64,000 bases of DNA from Halorubrum sodomense (GTDB lineage Archaea > Halobacteriota > Halobacteria > Halobacteriales > Haloferacaceae). Both the position numbers and the translations under genes were made by a program. Below the pieces are notes generated by a model. The model worked only from the letters and a program-made list of their open reading frames with translations, had not been told where the DNA came from and ran no database searches. This document shows positions 52,555-60,964 of this stretch, piece by piece (position 1 is the stretch's first letter; each line of letters starts with the position of its first letter). The stretch is taken from NCBI RefSeq assembly GCF_900111935.1, contig NZ_FOYN01000001.1:1-64000 (forward strand). Direction: 5' to 3'.

Positions 52555-52953
52555 ATGGGATATCGCGTCGTGGACGTCGACGCCGTCGAACCGGAACCGG
52601 ACCGCCCCTGCGAGTGTCGAAAGCTGTCCGAACCGGGAGGGCTCGACGCCGCGGCGATCAACCGGTTCCGGGCGGCGCCCGGCGAGCAGCTGCCGCTCGC
52701 GTACCACCACCACGAGACCCAACAGGAGGCGTTCTACGTGCTCGATGGAACGCTCGCCGTCGAGACGCCGGAGCGAACCTACGAGGTCCCGGCGGACGAC
52801 CTGTTCGTCGTCGACCCCGAGAGCCCGCAGCGCGCGTACAACCCCGCCGACGCCAACGGCCCGGTGACGGTGCTGGCCGTCGGTGCGCCGCCCGCCTCGG
52901 GAGACGCCGTGCCGTACGACCCGGACGACGCCGGAGCCGACGACGATGAGTGA
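52555..52953 (+). CDS. Cupin-domain protein
   Basis: A 132-residue single-domain cupin. Motif 1 is LPLAYHHHETQQEAFYVLDGTLAVE, giving the His-His and Glu ligands; motif 2 is near DLFVVDPESPQRAYNPA, where the usual His is a Gln or Arg position. A metal-binding or sensor role is possible. The ATG at 52555 gives MGYRVVDVDAVEPEPDRPCE. The stop overlaps the next gene by 8 bp (ATGAGTGA). Confidence 0.85.
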   Translation: MGYRVVDVDAVEPEPDRPCECRKLSEPGGLDAAAINRFRAAPGEQLPLAYHHHETQQEAFYVLDGTLAVETPERTYEVPADDLFVVDPESPQRAYNPADANGPVTVLAVGAPPASGDAVPYDPDDAGADDDE

Positions 52954-53578
52954 GAACGCGACCCCCGGCGAGGCACCTCGCCGCGACCCCGAGGAGCTGC
53001 CGGCGGCGATCCGCGAGGCGGTGCCCGACTACGACGACGAGTACCTCGACCGCGTCTCCGACCGGCTGATGTACAGCTACGACCTCGACCGCGACGTCGT
53101 CGTCGACGGCGAGCGGTTCGAGATGACCGCGGAGATGCGGGTGCGCAACCAGAAGCAGTTCCTCCACCCGGCGCTGAGCTACGCGGACCACGACCTGATG
53201 GAGTACGTCTTCGCCCGTCGCGTGTCGACGCCGAGCGTCGCGGCGGTGGAGCGGCTCGTCGAGTTCGCTCACGACGTCGCCGACGAGCGGGTCGACGCCC
53301 ACGAGGAGCACTACGGCACCGACGTCACCGTCGTCCTCGTCGCCGACCGGATCCCGGACGACGTCGCCGCGTTCGTCGACGGGTTCCGCGACCGCACCCT
53401 GTTGAAGTTCGGCTACTACGGCCACTACGAGGTGAACCTCGTCGTCGTCGCCCCGGAGCGAGAGGCGCTCGTCGCCAGCGAGAGCGCCGACACCGCCGCC
53501 GCCTTCCGCCTGTGGGAGCGGGTCGAGCAGCCGGACGAGGGGTTCTTCTCGCGGTTCGCGAAGCGCTTCTGGCGGTGA
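52946..53578 (+). CDS. Haloarchaeal conserved protein, function unknown
   Basis: A 210-residue protein starting MSENATPGEAPRRDPEELPA. It has DYDDEYLDRVSDRLMYSYDLDRDVVVDGERFEMTAEMRVRNQKQFL, conserved-looking with a basic MRVRNQKQF, and a C-terminal FFSRFAKRFW. A predicted alpha/beta domain (TVVLVADRIPDDVAAFVDGF ... FGYYGHYEVNLVVVAPEREAL) may be nuclease- or helicase-like, but no motif is secure. Coupled with the cupin gene by an 8-bp overlap. Confidence 0.7.
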   Translation: MSENATPGEAPRRDPEELPAAIREAVPDYDDEYLDRVSDRLMYSYDLDRDVVVDGERFEMTAEMRVRNQKQFLHPALSYADHDLMEYVFARRVSTPSVAAVERLVEFAHDVADERVDAHEEHYGTDVTVVLVADRIPDDVAAFVDGFRDRTLLKFGYYGHYEVNLVVVAPEREALVASESADTAAAFRLWERVEQPDEGFFSRFAKRFWR

Positions 53579-53639
53579 GGAGTCACCCGGGCAGCGGCGC
53601 TCTCGGATCGAGCGCGGTCGAAAAAAGCGGAACGCGGAG

Positions 53640-55526
53640 TCAGTCGTCGCTCGGTTCGGCCGCCGGCTCGCCGCCGCTCCGCACGCTCGTGATGTTGCCG
53701 TAACCGATCCACACGAGCGACAGCGCGAGGTAGATGAGGACGAACGCGAGCCCCATCTGAACGACGGCGGATATCTGTCCGCCGAGTCCCGTGACGCCGC
53801 CCTGGATGAGCTTCTGATAGAGGTTGTCCCACAGCGCGACCCACGACAGCCCGAGCACGGTGATCGTCACCATGATCGTCATCGGCACGCCGGTCGAGAC
53901 GAGCTGCTTGGACTCGTCCCAGTTGGCGAGCCAGACGGTCGCGGCGAGCAGCGCCAGCGCCGCGAGCAGCTGGTTCGCGCCGCCGAACAGCGCCCACAGC
54001 GTCACCCACTCGCCGGAGATGACGAGCAGGTACGCGACGAGCGACTGGACGATCGGGTTCGTGTACCGCCCCTTCGCGAGGCTGCTGAGGTCGGTCGAGA
54101 AGCCGGTCGTCGTCCCGCTTCCTCGGGTCCCGACGATCTCCTCCATCATGTACCGCCCGAGCCGCGCGGCGGTGTCGGTCGAGGTGAGCAGGAAGCTCAC
54201 CAAGACGAGCGCCATGAACGGCGCACCGAAGCTCTGCGGGATCCCGAGGCTGGTGAGGATGATCCCGCCGCCGGTCGCGAAGTTGGGCAGCGCGCCGCCG
54301 ATGCCGCCGCCGGCCGCCGCCGTGGTCGCGCCGGCCACCGCGAGCGTCGAGATCGCGACGGACGCGAGCAGGCCCTCACCGAGCATGCCGCCATAGCCGA
54401 TGAGGCGGGCGTCGCTCTCCTTGTTCAGCTGCTTGGCCGTCGTCCCCGACGACACCAGCGAGTGGAAGCCGCTGATCGTCCCGCAGGCGATCGTGACGAA
54501 CAACAGGGGGAACAGCGGCGTTATCCCTCTGGTCTCGATCGCGAGGTCGCTGCCGAAAAAGCCCATGTACGCCCCGATCGAGGGGTCGATGGTCAGCGGC
54601 TGGGCCGAGGTGCCCAGCAGCGTCCCGACGATGATCGCCAGCAGCGCCCCGCCGACGCCCGAGTACAGCAGGAACGACGACAGGTAGTCCCGCGGCTGGA
54701 GCAGGACCCACACCGGGAGCGCGCTCGCGAGCGTCGCGTACACGAGGATCACCGGCACCCACGCGGCGACGTTCGGCTGGAGGATGGCGCTGGTGCTCAC
54801 CACCGCGCCGGGCAGCCAGGCGCCGTTCCCGAGGAACTCGAAGAGGACGATGGTCCCGGCGGGGTAGACCCCGGTCTCGACCGCCGGGAACAGCGCGAGC
54901 GGGTACTGGATCCCGAGCCAGACGCCCGCGAACACCCCGGCGACGAACACGACCGTCCCCGGGAGGAACGGGCCGTCGAGCTGGTAGAGGTAGACGCCGA
55001 ACGCGAACGCCAGCGCGATGTACACCAGGCTCGCGGTCGCGGCCGACGGGAACGCGTTCAACACGATCCCGACGACCAGGGCGAACACCGCCACCACGAG
55101 GATGATGGTGAGGAACGCGAACCACAGAAGCATGTTCTTGCCGCGCTCACCGACGTACTCGCCGATGATGTAGCCGATCGACTTCCCCTCGTGTCGCATC
55201 GAGCCCGAAAGCGAGATGAAGTCGTGAACGGCCCCCATCAGCGGGTTGCCGATGGCGACCCACAGAAGCGCCGGAACCCAGCCCCAGATGGCTCCGGCGG
55301 TGATCGGGCCGACGATCGGCGCGCCGCCCGCGATGCTTGAGAAGTGATGCCCCAGTAACACCGGCTTCTTCGCCGGTACGTACTCCTGGCCGTCCTCGTA
55401 CTTGTGTGCCGGCGTCTCCCGGTCGTCGTCTATCTCGACGAACCGAGAGAGGTACCGCGAGTACCCCACGTATCCCACGGTGAACGTACTGAGCACGGCG
55501 ACGACGATCCAAATTACACTTGTCAT
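53640..55526 (-). CDS. cstA: Carbon starvation protein CstA-type transporter
   Basis: A 628-residue multi-pass membrane transporter (about 16-18 helices), in bacteria importing peptides or pyruvate. Conserved ATYPE regions: HFSSIAGGAPIVGPITAGAIWGWVPALLWV, FHSLVSSGTTAKQLNKESDARLIGYGGML and TSTDTAARLGRYMMEEI. The N-terminal helix starts MTSVIWIVVAVLSTFTVGYVG. A TATA-like AACGTTTAAG lies about 40 bases upstream. It has no linked sensor kinase. Single gene. Confidence 0.93.
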   Translation of the reverse strand: MTSVIWIVVAVLSTFTVGYVGYSRYLSRFVEIDDDRETPAHKYEDGQEYVPAKKPVLLGHHFSSIAGGAPIVGPITAGAIWGWVPALLWVAIGNPLMGAVHDFISLSGSMRHEGKSIGYIIGEYVGERGKNMLLWFAFLTIILVVAVFALVVGIVLNAFPSAATASLVYIALAFAFGVYLYQLDGPFLPGTVVFVAGVFAGVWLGIQYPLALFPAVETGVYPAGTIVLFEFLGNGAWLPGAVVSTSAILQPNVAAWVPVILVYATLASALPVWVLLQPRDYLSSFLLYSGVGGALLAIIVGTLLGTSAQPLTIDPSIGAYMGFFGSDLAIETRGITPLFPLLFVTIACGTISGFHSLVSSGTTAKQLNKESDARLIGYGGMLGEGLLASVAISTLAVAGATTAAAGGGIGGALPNFATGGGIILTSLGIPQSFGAPFMALVLVSFLLTSTDTAARLGRYMMEEIVGTRGSGTTTGFSTDLSSLAKGRYTNPIVQSLVAYLLVISGEWVTLWALFGGANQLLAALALLAATVWLANWDESKQLVSTGVPMTIMVTITVLGLSWVALWDNLYQKLIQGGVTGLGGQISAVVQMGLAFVLIYLALSLVWIGYGNITSVRSGGEPAAEPSDD

Positions 55527-55732
55527 AAGTCCCTGCCTCGTGGTATCGATTCACCATGTCAGACTTAAACGTTACTTTCGTTCATGATATTCGAGGTGTA
55601 TACGGGGAGACCGACCGAACTCACCGCCGGAACACAGTTTTTTTCTCCACACTCCCCGGTAAAATTCGCACTAATCGGTCGCCGATACCCCTCGCGCGCG
55701 CTCATGACGGGGCGCGCTCCGGATTCGAGCCC

Positions 55733-56713
55733 CTACGGCTCCACGTCCAGCGACGCGGCGACGTCGGCTAGCACGTCCCCGCGGACCTCGGTGGTGCGCG
55801 ACTCTATCTCGGCGACGAGCGGTGGGTCGAACCCCTCGCGGACCTGCGAGAGGCGGTCGCGCTCGGTCTCGACCTTCTCGCGGAGGTAGCGTGCGCCGCG
55901 TCCCGTCTCGTCGTCGTCGGGCGACGGCGTGAGCTTGTTCGCCACGAGCCCGCGGACGCGCAGGTCGCGGTCGGTGAACTCCTCGATCGCTCGCGCCGTC
56001 TCGTTGACGGAGAGCTGGTCGGGGTTGAACACGAGGAAGAAGGCGGCGTCCGACCGCATCGTCTCGCCGGCGAACTCGAAGAACTCCTTGCGCTCCCGGA
56101 GCCGCTCGATCACGGGGTCGCCCTCCAACAGGCGCCGCGGCTCCGCGTCGCCGATCGCGGCCTTCTCGAACAGGTCTATCGACTGCTTCCGCTTGTACAG
56201 CAGGCGGTCGATCCAATCGCCGAGGAACTCGGGCAGCCCGAGCAGCCGCAGCGTCGACCCCGTGGGAGCGGTGTCGAACACGACGCGGTCGTACGGCTCG
56301 CTCTCCGTGCGCATCACGTCGACGAACGCGTCGAACAGCGCCGACTCGTACGCGCCCGGCGTCCCGTGGGACATCTCCAGCTGGCGGTTGATCTCGGAGA
56401 CCATCGCCGCCGACACCTGCTCGGAGAGCGACTCGCGGATCTCGTCGAGGTGCCGCTGCATCTCGTCTTCCGGGTCGATCTCCATCGCGTCCAGCCCGTC
56501 GACGCCGTCGACCGACTCGGGCTCGTCGCCGAACCGCTGGTCGAACACGTCCGACACCGAGTGGGCCGGGTCGGTGGAGACGACGAGCGTCCGGGCGCCG
56601 TCGCGCGCGCAGCGGTAGGCGTACGCACACGAGACGGTGGTCTTCCCGACCCCGCCCTTCCCGCCGAAGAAGACGAACTGCTCCCCGTCGGCGGAGGCGT
56701 GAAGCTCCGTCAT
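55733..56713 (-). CDS. ArsA/Get3-family ATPase
   Basis: A 326-residue P-loop ATPase of the ArsA/TRC40 (Get3) family. Deviant Walker A FFGGKGGVGKTT (17-26), switch I STDPAHSVSDVF, switch II VVFDTAPTGSTLRLLGLPEF, and the ADP-loop-like NKLTP. The arsenite-binding cysteines of ArsA are not clear, and it is a single-domain protein, so a tail-anchored protein targeting role is likelier. TGATG overlap with the upstream 98-residue protein gene couples the two. Confidence 0.9.
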   Translation of the reverse strand: MTELHASADGEQFVFFGGKGGVGKTTVSCAYAYRCARDGARTLVVSTDPAHSVSDVFDQRFGDEPESVDGVDGLDAMEIDPEDEMQRHLDEIRESLSEQVSAAMVSEINRQLEMSHGTPGAYESALFDAFVDVMRTESEPYDRVVFDTAPTGSTLRLLGLPEFLGDWIDRLLYKRKQSIDLFEKAAIGDAEPRRLLEGDPVIERLRERKEFFEFAGETMRSDAAFFLVFNPDQLSVNETARAIEEFTDRDLRVRGLVANKLTPSPDDDETGRGARYLREKVETERDRLSQVREGFDPPLVAEIESRTTEVRGDVLADVAASLDVEP

Positions 56714-57009
56714 CAGAAGTGGTACTGCTGGCCCTTCCGCTCGATGAGACTGTCGCGGTCCCACAGCCGCCGCTCCCACGCCTCGAACTCGTCTTCGAGG
56801 TACGGCAGCAGCTCGGCGGTGTAGTACGACACCGGCGACGGGACCCCGAACGCGTCCGGGAAACACGCCAGCATGAACTCGTCTTCGGTGTCCTCGGCCT
56901 CCTTCTCGATCTTCTCGTAGGCCGGGTGCGTGATCATCCCGTGGTACAGGCCTCGGAGCCACTCCTCGAGCGCGGCTCGGAACGCCTCGATCCGGTCGGC
57001 TACTGTCAT
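56713..57009 (-). CDS. Small protein coupled to the ArsA/Get3-like gene
   Basis: A 98-residue protein, MTVADRIEAFRAALEEWLRG and on, ending IERKGQQYHF. Helical, with aromatic conserved segments (FMLACFPDAFGVPSPVSYYTAELLPYLEDEF). No motif recognised. Its stop overlaps the ATG of the ATPase gene (TGATG), so it may be a subunit or co-chaperone of that ATPase. Confidence 0.75.
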   Translation of the reverse strand: MTVADRIEAFRAALEEWLRGLYHGMITHPAYEKIEKEAEDTEDEFMLACFPDAFGVPSPVSYYTAELLPYLEDEFEAWERRLWDRDSLIERKGQQYHF

Positions 57010-57123
57010 TATTCCTCATGACGACGCTCCGGCGTTAAAAGCTATCGCGGCCGGGTCGTCGAGACGCCGATCCGCTGTCAGTCGCCGGGGCGCCGATCCG
57101 CGGGCGGGTCGCGCGCGGAGCGC

Positions 57124-57207
57124 GGGGCGTCAGGCGAAGCTCCCTCCGAGTTGGGCGTCAGGCGAAGCTCGCTTGTAGTTGTGCGTCAGGCGGAGCTCCC
57201 TTCGGTG
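57124..57207. repeat. Three imperfect tandem copies of a 28-bp unit
   Basis: Each unit has GGCGTCAGGCGAAGCTC (third copy TGCGTCAGGCGGAGCTC). They start near 57125, 57153 and 57181. The third carries the stop codon and last codons of the membrane protein gene 57186-57395, so the two further copies are duplicates of the 3' end of that gene. Confidence 0.8.
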
Positions 57208-57395
57208 AGCTCCCCCGACGCGTCGTCGGTCTCGGCCTCCTCGGCGTCGCCCAGCTCCGGTCGGTCTCCGTCGTCGGGACTCGGGCTGTGGACGTCGCTG
57301 CCGAGCGCTCCCCAGACCAGGTACAGCATCGCGGCGACCATCAGCACCGTCATCGTGACGCTGACCAGCGACACGGCGGAGGCGGACAGAACCAT
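57186..57395 (-). CDS. Small single-helix membrane protein
   Basis: A 69-residue protein beginning MVLSASAVSLVSVTMTVLMV with one N-terminal transmembrane helix (to LYLVWGALG) and an acidic C-terminal tail (DDGDRPELGDAEEAETDD). The ATG at 57395 is chosen over an upstream one. Its 3' end is the third copy of the tandem repeat. Function unknown. Confidence 0.65.
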   Translation of the reverse strand: MVLSASAVSLVSVTMTVLMVAAMLYLVWGALGSDVHSPSPDDGDRPELGDAEEAETDDASGELTEGSSA

Positions 57396-57520
57396 GTCCC
57401 GAGTTCGACGACCGCAGCCTATCAACGTATCGGCTCGGGCCGGCCCGGGGCGGGTCCGAGGGGTCGCTCGCTCCGGCGCGCCGCCCGGGGGTTGAATAGC
57501 GTCGTGTCCGATCCGGCCGT

Positions 57521-58798
57521 ATGGACGACCGCATCCCGGTGACCGTGCTCTCGGGGGGCCTCGGCGCGGGCAAGACGACGCTCCTGAACCACCTCCTGCG
57601 GAACGCCGGCGACCGCGACCTCGCGGTCCTCGTCAACGACATGGGCGACGTCAACGTCGACGCGGAGCTGATCGCCGAGGAGTCCGAGGTCGGCGTCGGC
57701 GGCGTCACGGAGCTGTCGAACGGCTGTATCTGCTGCGAGCTACAGGACGACCTGGAGTCCGCCGTGGTCCGTCTCGCCGAGAACCGGTCGTTCGACGCGC
57801 TCGTCGTCGAGTCGTCCGGCATCTCCGAGCCGGCGCCGGTCGCGCGGCTGTTCACCGCCGAGTCGCGCGCGGCGGCCCGCTACCGGGTCGACGCGCTGGT
57901 GACCGTGATCGACACGCGGCAGTTCCTCGACGCGTTCGCTGGCGACGGGGCTCCGGAGCGGCGCGTCGACCCGGACGCCGGCGACGCGAACGGCGGGGAC
58001 GCCGACCGCCCGCTCTCGGACCTCCTCGTCGAGCAGGTCGAGGTGTCGAACCTCGTGGTGTGTAACAAGGCGGACCTCTGCACCGACGCGGAGGTCGACG
58101 AGGCGGTCGAGCTCGTGGGGGCGCTCCAGCCCGGCGCGGAGACTGTCGTCACGGAGTTCTCCGCGGTCGATCCCGACCGGCTCCTCGACGTCGGGCTGTT
58201 CGACGAGGGCGAACTCGGCGACCTCCCGGGCTGGAAGCGCGCGCTCGCGGACGACCACCACGGGGACGGAGAAGACGACCACCACGGGGACGGAGAAGAC
58301 GACCACGCCGACCACCGCCACCCCGACGAGGTGTACGGCGTCACCTCCTTCACCTACCGCCGCCGCCGCCCGTTCCACCCCGACCGGATCGCCGCCGTCC
58401 TCCGCGACCTCCCGTCGGGCGTGGTCCGCTCGAAGGGGACGCTGTGGGTCGCCGGTACGGAGCAGCGCCAGCAGGTCGGGCAGGCGGGCCGGTCGGTCCG
58501 GGTCACCGCGCTCGGTCCGTGGATCGCCGGCGTCCCGTCGGTCGAGCGCGACATGCTCCGCTCGAACCGCCCCGGCCTCGACTGGGACGACGAGCGCGGC
58601 GACCGCCGGACGGAGTACGTCGTCATCGGCACCGAGGTCGACGAGGATGCCCTCGTCTCGCGGCTCGACGACGCGCTGTTGACCGACGCCGAACTCGCGG
58701 AGCTCGGCGACCCGGGCGTCGGGGACGACCCGGCCGACGCCGACCCCGCGCCGTTCCCGACCGAACAGGGGAGCGAGGTCGCGCTCCGGGAGCCGTAG
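57521..58798 (+). CDS. COG0523-family GTP-binding metallochaperone (CobW/YeiR-like)
   Basis: A 425-residue P-loop GTPase. Walker A SGGLGAGKTT is at 11-20, the metal site CxCC is CICC (69-72), and base recognition is NKAD. A His/Asp-rich stretch (DDHHGDGEDDHHGDGEDDHAD, with a 24-bp DNA duplication at 58255-58302) lies near residue 250, typical of zinc-binding members. The C-terminal CobW_C domain follows (EVYGVTSFTYRRRRPFHP). It likely delivers zinc or another metal. A zinc-ribbon gene follows on the opposite strand. Confidence 0.92.
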   Translation: MDDRIPVTVLSGGLGAGKTTLLNHLLRNAGDRDLAVLVNDMGDVNVDAELIAEESEVGVGGVTELSNGCICCELQDDLESAVVRLAENRSFDALVVESSGISEPAPVARLFTAESRAAARYRVDALVTVIDTRQFLDAFAGDGAPERRVDPDAGDANGGDADRPLSDLLVEQVEVSNLVVCNKADLCTDAEVDEAVELVGALQPGAETVVTEFSAVDPDRLLDVGLFDEGELGDLPGWKRALADDHHGDGEDDHHGDGEDDHADHRHPDEVYGVTSFTYRRRRPFHPDRIAAVLRDLPSGVVRSKGTLWVAGTEQRQQVGQAGRSVRVTALGPWIAGVPSVERDMLRSNRPGLDWDDERGDRRTEYVVIGTEVDEDALVSRLDDALLTDAELAELGDPGVGDDPADADPAPFPTEQGSEVALREP

Positions 58799-58828
58799 GG
58801 CCGTTGCGAAAAGGAATCGGTCCGCCGT

Positions 58829-59068
58829 TCAGCAGGCGCAGCCGCTCCCGGCCGCGCGCTCGAAGCGCATCGCGTCGCCGCAGTCGGGGCAGGTCGGCGT
58901 CCCCTCGTCGTCGCGATCGAGCCCCTCGTCGTCGACGTCGACGTCGCGGACGCGGACGCCGCAGTCGTCGCACCAGTACGCCCCCTCGGAGCCGTCGTTC
59001 CCCGCGGTGCCGGGCGCCTTCTGCGTCGAGCTCGCCAGCGCGTCGGTCACCGTGTCGAAGATGCCCAT
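58829..59068 (-). CDS. Zinc-ribbon protein with Cys-rich tail
   Basis: A 79-residue protein (MGIFDTVTDALASSTQKAPG). CDDCG and CPDCG pairs flank an acidic loop (VDVDDEGLDRDDEG), forming a zinc ribbon; the tail ends GCAC with two more cysteines. The ATG at 59068 is preferred because the domain starts here. It faces the COG0523 metallochaperone tail-to-tail, which may be related to metal supply. Function unknown. Confidence 0.7.
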   Translation of the reverse strand: MGIFDTVTDALASSTQKAPGTAGNDGSEGAYWCDDCGVRVRDVDVDDEGLDRDDEGTPTCPDCGDAMRFERAAGSGCAC

Positions 59069-59167
59069 ACCGTAATTATCCGCATCGATCATCTTAGTCT
59101 CTCGGTGTCGTGCGATCGATTCGCACAGCCGCCTCGCGGCCCCGAGTCGCCCGCGCCGCTCGGCTCC

Positions 59168-59494
59168 TCACAGCAGCGGGAGCGTGAGCGCGACGAAGAC
59201 GATCCCCAGCCCGATACCGGCGTACAGCAGCCGCTCGAACCGGAGGCCGACCGGGAGCGTCCCGGCGTCGGCGGGCGGCGCCGACCGGACGAGCTGTCGG
59301 TACGCGAGCCACGCGACGCCCGCGAACCCACCCGCCGACGCCGCGAGCGCGACGGGCAGCGACAGCCCGTACGCGAGCCCGTAGAGCGGCCCGAACGAGA
59401 AGACGAGCGTGAACGTCAGCCCCGCGGTCACGAGGAAGGGGACCGGGTCGATCGGCTCGCCGCGGCGGTTGCGGAGGCGGGGCGCTCCGACCAT
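59168..59494 (-). CDS. Small membrane protein, function unknown
   Basis: A 108-residue protein with three predicted helices: PFLVTAGLTFTLVFSFGPLY, LPVALAASAGGFAGVAWLAY and LLYAGIGLGIVFVALTLPLL. The N-terminus (MVGAPRLRNRRGEP) is basic, so it probably stays inside. Divergent from the small membrane protein gene at 59553. No family recognised. Confidence 0.7.
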   Translation of the reverse strand: MVGAPRLRNRRGEPIDPVPFLVTAGLTFTLVFSFGPLYGLAYGLSLPVALAASAGGFAGVAWLAYRQLVRSAPPADAGTLPVGLRFERLLYAGIGLGIVFVALTLPLL

Positions 59495-59552
59495 GACCGC
59501 CGTACGTCCCGAACGGACAAGAGCTAAGTGGCGCACACCCGCCAGTCGGCGT

Positions 59553-59798
59553 ATGAGCGCCGAGGGGAGCGGTGAGGAGAGCGGCGAGGGGGACGGCCCG
59601 GGAGTCCGCGAGGGCGTCGAGCGCTCCTCCGGGGACCCCAAGGTGTTGCTCGCGATGAACGCCGTGCTCTCGACGTGGTTCGCCTGGATGGTCGTCTGGG
59701 GACTCGACTTCCTCGGCGCGGCGTCGCTCACCGCGGTCAACGTCGCGACGCTGGCGATAATTCTCTTCGGCGTGACGTACGTCGTCGCGCTCCGGTAA
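59553..59798 (+). CDS. Small membrane protein, function unknown
   Basis: An 81-residue protein with an acidic Gly/Glu-rich start ([20 protein letters not shown]) and two helices: [24 protein letters not shown] and [19 protein letters not shown]. The ATG at 59553 is chosen. Short gap then upp on the same strand; may be co-transcribed. No family recognised. Confidence 0.72.
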   Translation: MSAEGSGEESGEGDGPGVREGVERSSGDPKVLLAMNAVLSTWFAWMVVWGLDFLGAASLTAVNVATLAIILFGVTYVVALR

Positions 59799-59884
59799 CG
59801 GTCCACCCGCGTCGCGTCGGTCTCTCGCCCGCCGACCGTGCGATTCGCCACATTTTAAGCCCGTTCCGGTCGGGATTCCGGACA

Positions 59885-60562
59885 ATGACGATCGAAGACC
59901 GAGACGACGCGTACCTCATCACGCACGCGCTGGCGACGGACACCCTCTCGCGGCTGCGCGACGTCGAGACCGAGCAGGTCGCGTTCCGAAAGGGCCTGGT
60001 GAAGCTCGGCCGCATCTGCGGCTACGAGATCATCGACGGCGCCATGGAGACCGAGTACGTCCCGGTTCAGACCCCGCTCGAGGAGACGACGGGCGAGCGC
60101 GTGAAGGGGCTCGACGACGTGGTGATCATCAACGTCCTCCGCGCCGCGACCCCGTTCGTCGAGGGGCTGTTGAAGGCGTTCCCCCGCGCGAAGCAGGGCG
60201 TCATCTCCGCCGGGCGCGACGAGGCGGCCGGGATGACCGCGGACGGCGAGTTCCCGATCAGCATCGACTACGTGAAGCTCCCCGAAATCCGACCCCGAGA
60301 CACCGTGATCGTCGCGGACCCGATGCTCGCGACGGGGTCGACGATGGTCGCCGTCCTCGACCACGTCCTCGACGAGGCCGACGACTTCGAGGACCTGTTC
60401 GTGCTCTCCGCGGTCTCGGCGCCCGCCGGCCTCGTCCGCGTGAGCGAGGCGGTCCCCGAGGCGGACCTGCTGACCGTCGCCATCGACGACCACCTCGACG
60501 ACGACGGGTTCATCGTCCCCGGCCTCGGCGACGCCGGCGACCGGGCGTTCCGGACGGTCTAA
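59885..60562 (+). CDS. upp: Uracil phosphoribosyltransferase
   Basis: A 225-residue salvage enzyme converting uracil and PRPP to UMP. PRPP loop [17 protein letters not shown], the uracil-binding tail [14 protein letters not shown], and the N-terminal [21 protein letters not shown] with [27 protein letters not shown] match archaeal Upp. The TATA-like CACATTTTAAGC is at 59849-59860, consistent with an almost leaderless start at 59885. Confidence 0.96.
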   Translation: MTIEDRDDAYLITHALATDTLSRLRDVETEQVAFRKGLVKLGRICGYEIIDGAMETEYVPVQTPLEETTGERVKGLDDVVIINVLRAATPFVEGLLKAFPRAKQGVISAGRDEAAGMTADGEFPISIDYVKLPEIRPRDTVIVADPMLATGSTMVAVLDHVLDEADDFEDLFVLSAVSAPAGLVRVSEAVPEADLLTVAIDDHLDDDGFIVPGLGDAGDRAFRTV

Positions 60563-60636
60563 GCGGCCGCGTCCCCGCCCGGGCGCCCCGACTCCGTCGA
60601 CGTACTTTTAAGAGCCGTCGCCGCGACCGGTACGAC

Positions 60637-60852
60637 ATGAGCGACGCGCCGACGACCGAGCCGTGCGACGCCTGCGGCGACGCCACGACGGACGCGCTCG
60701 CGCGCACCGTCCGGCTGAGCGTCGACCGGGCGAACATCGACACCCAGCGCCTCTGCCCCGACTGCTTCGCCGACTGGATCCAGCGCTACCAGGACCGCCT
60801 CGGCTCCGGCGGCGACGAGGGCGACGAGAGCTCGGAGATCATCGTCGACTGA
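60637..60852 (+). CDS. Small zinc-finger protein (DUF7569-like)
   Basis: A 71-residue protein. CDACG and LCPDC pairs form a zinc ribbon around VRLSVDRANIDTQR; the tail is acidic. It resembles a small haloarchaeal family (DUF7569, recalled). TATA-like CTTTTAAGAG is about 28 bases upstream of the ATG. Function unknown. Confidence 0.75.
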   Translation: MSDAPTTEPCDACGDATTDALARTVRLSVDRANIDTQRLCPDCFADWIQRYQDRLGSGGDEGDESSEIIVD

Positions 60853-60891
60853 GGCCCCCGGCCGGACCGGGGAGATCCCGCGACCGGCCGA

Positions 60892-60914
60892 ACACCTTCG
60901 TTTCGGGCGGCAAC
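60892..60914 (+). promoter_or_regulatory. Origin-box-like sequence upstream of thrC
   Basis: Reads ACACCTTCGTTTCGGGCGGC then AAC, the origin box with a few changes. It lies 50-73 bases before the thrC start, so it could be a promoter element rather than an Orc1 site. Confidence 0.4.
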
Positions 60915-60964
60915 GTCCGTTCCGACCGCCCGTCTTAAGCCGCGGCGGAACGGAGTTCGACGTA

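Noticed and set aside
55640-55650. T-run upstream of cstA as a terminator
   Set aside because: The run is on the plus strand, while both neighbouring genes are on the minus strand, so it cannot terminate either of them.
55733-56713. Arsenite pump ATPase of an ars operon
   Set aside because: Single-domain ATPase without clear arsenite-binding cysteines and no ars genes nearby; Get3-like targeting fits better.
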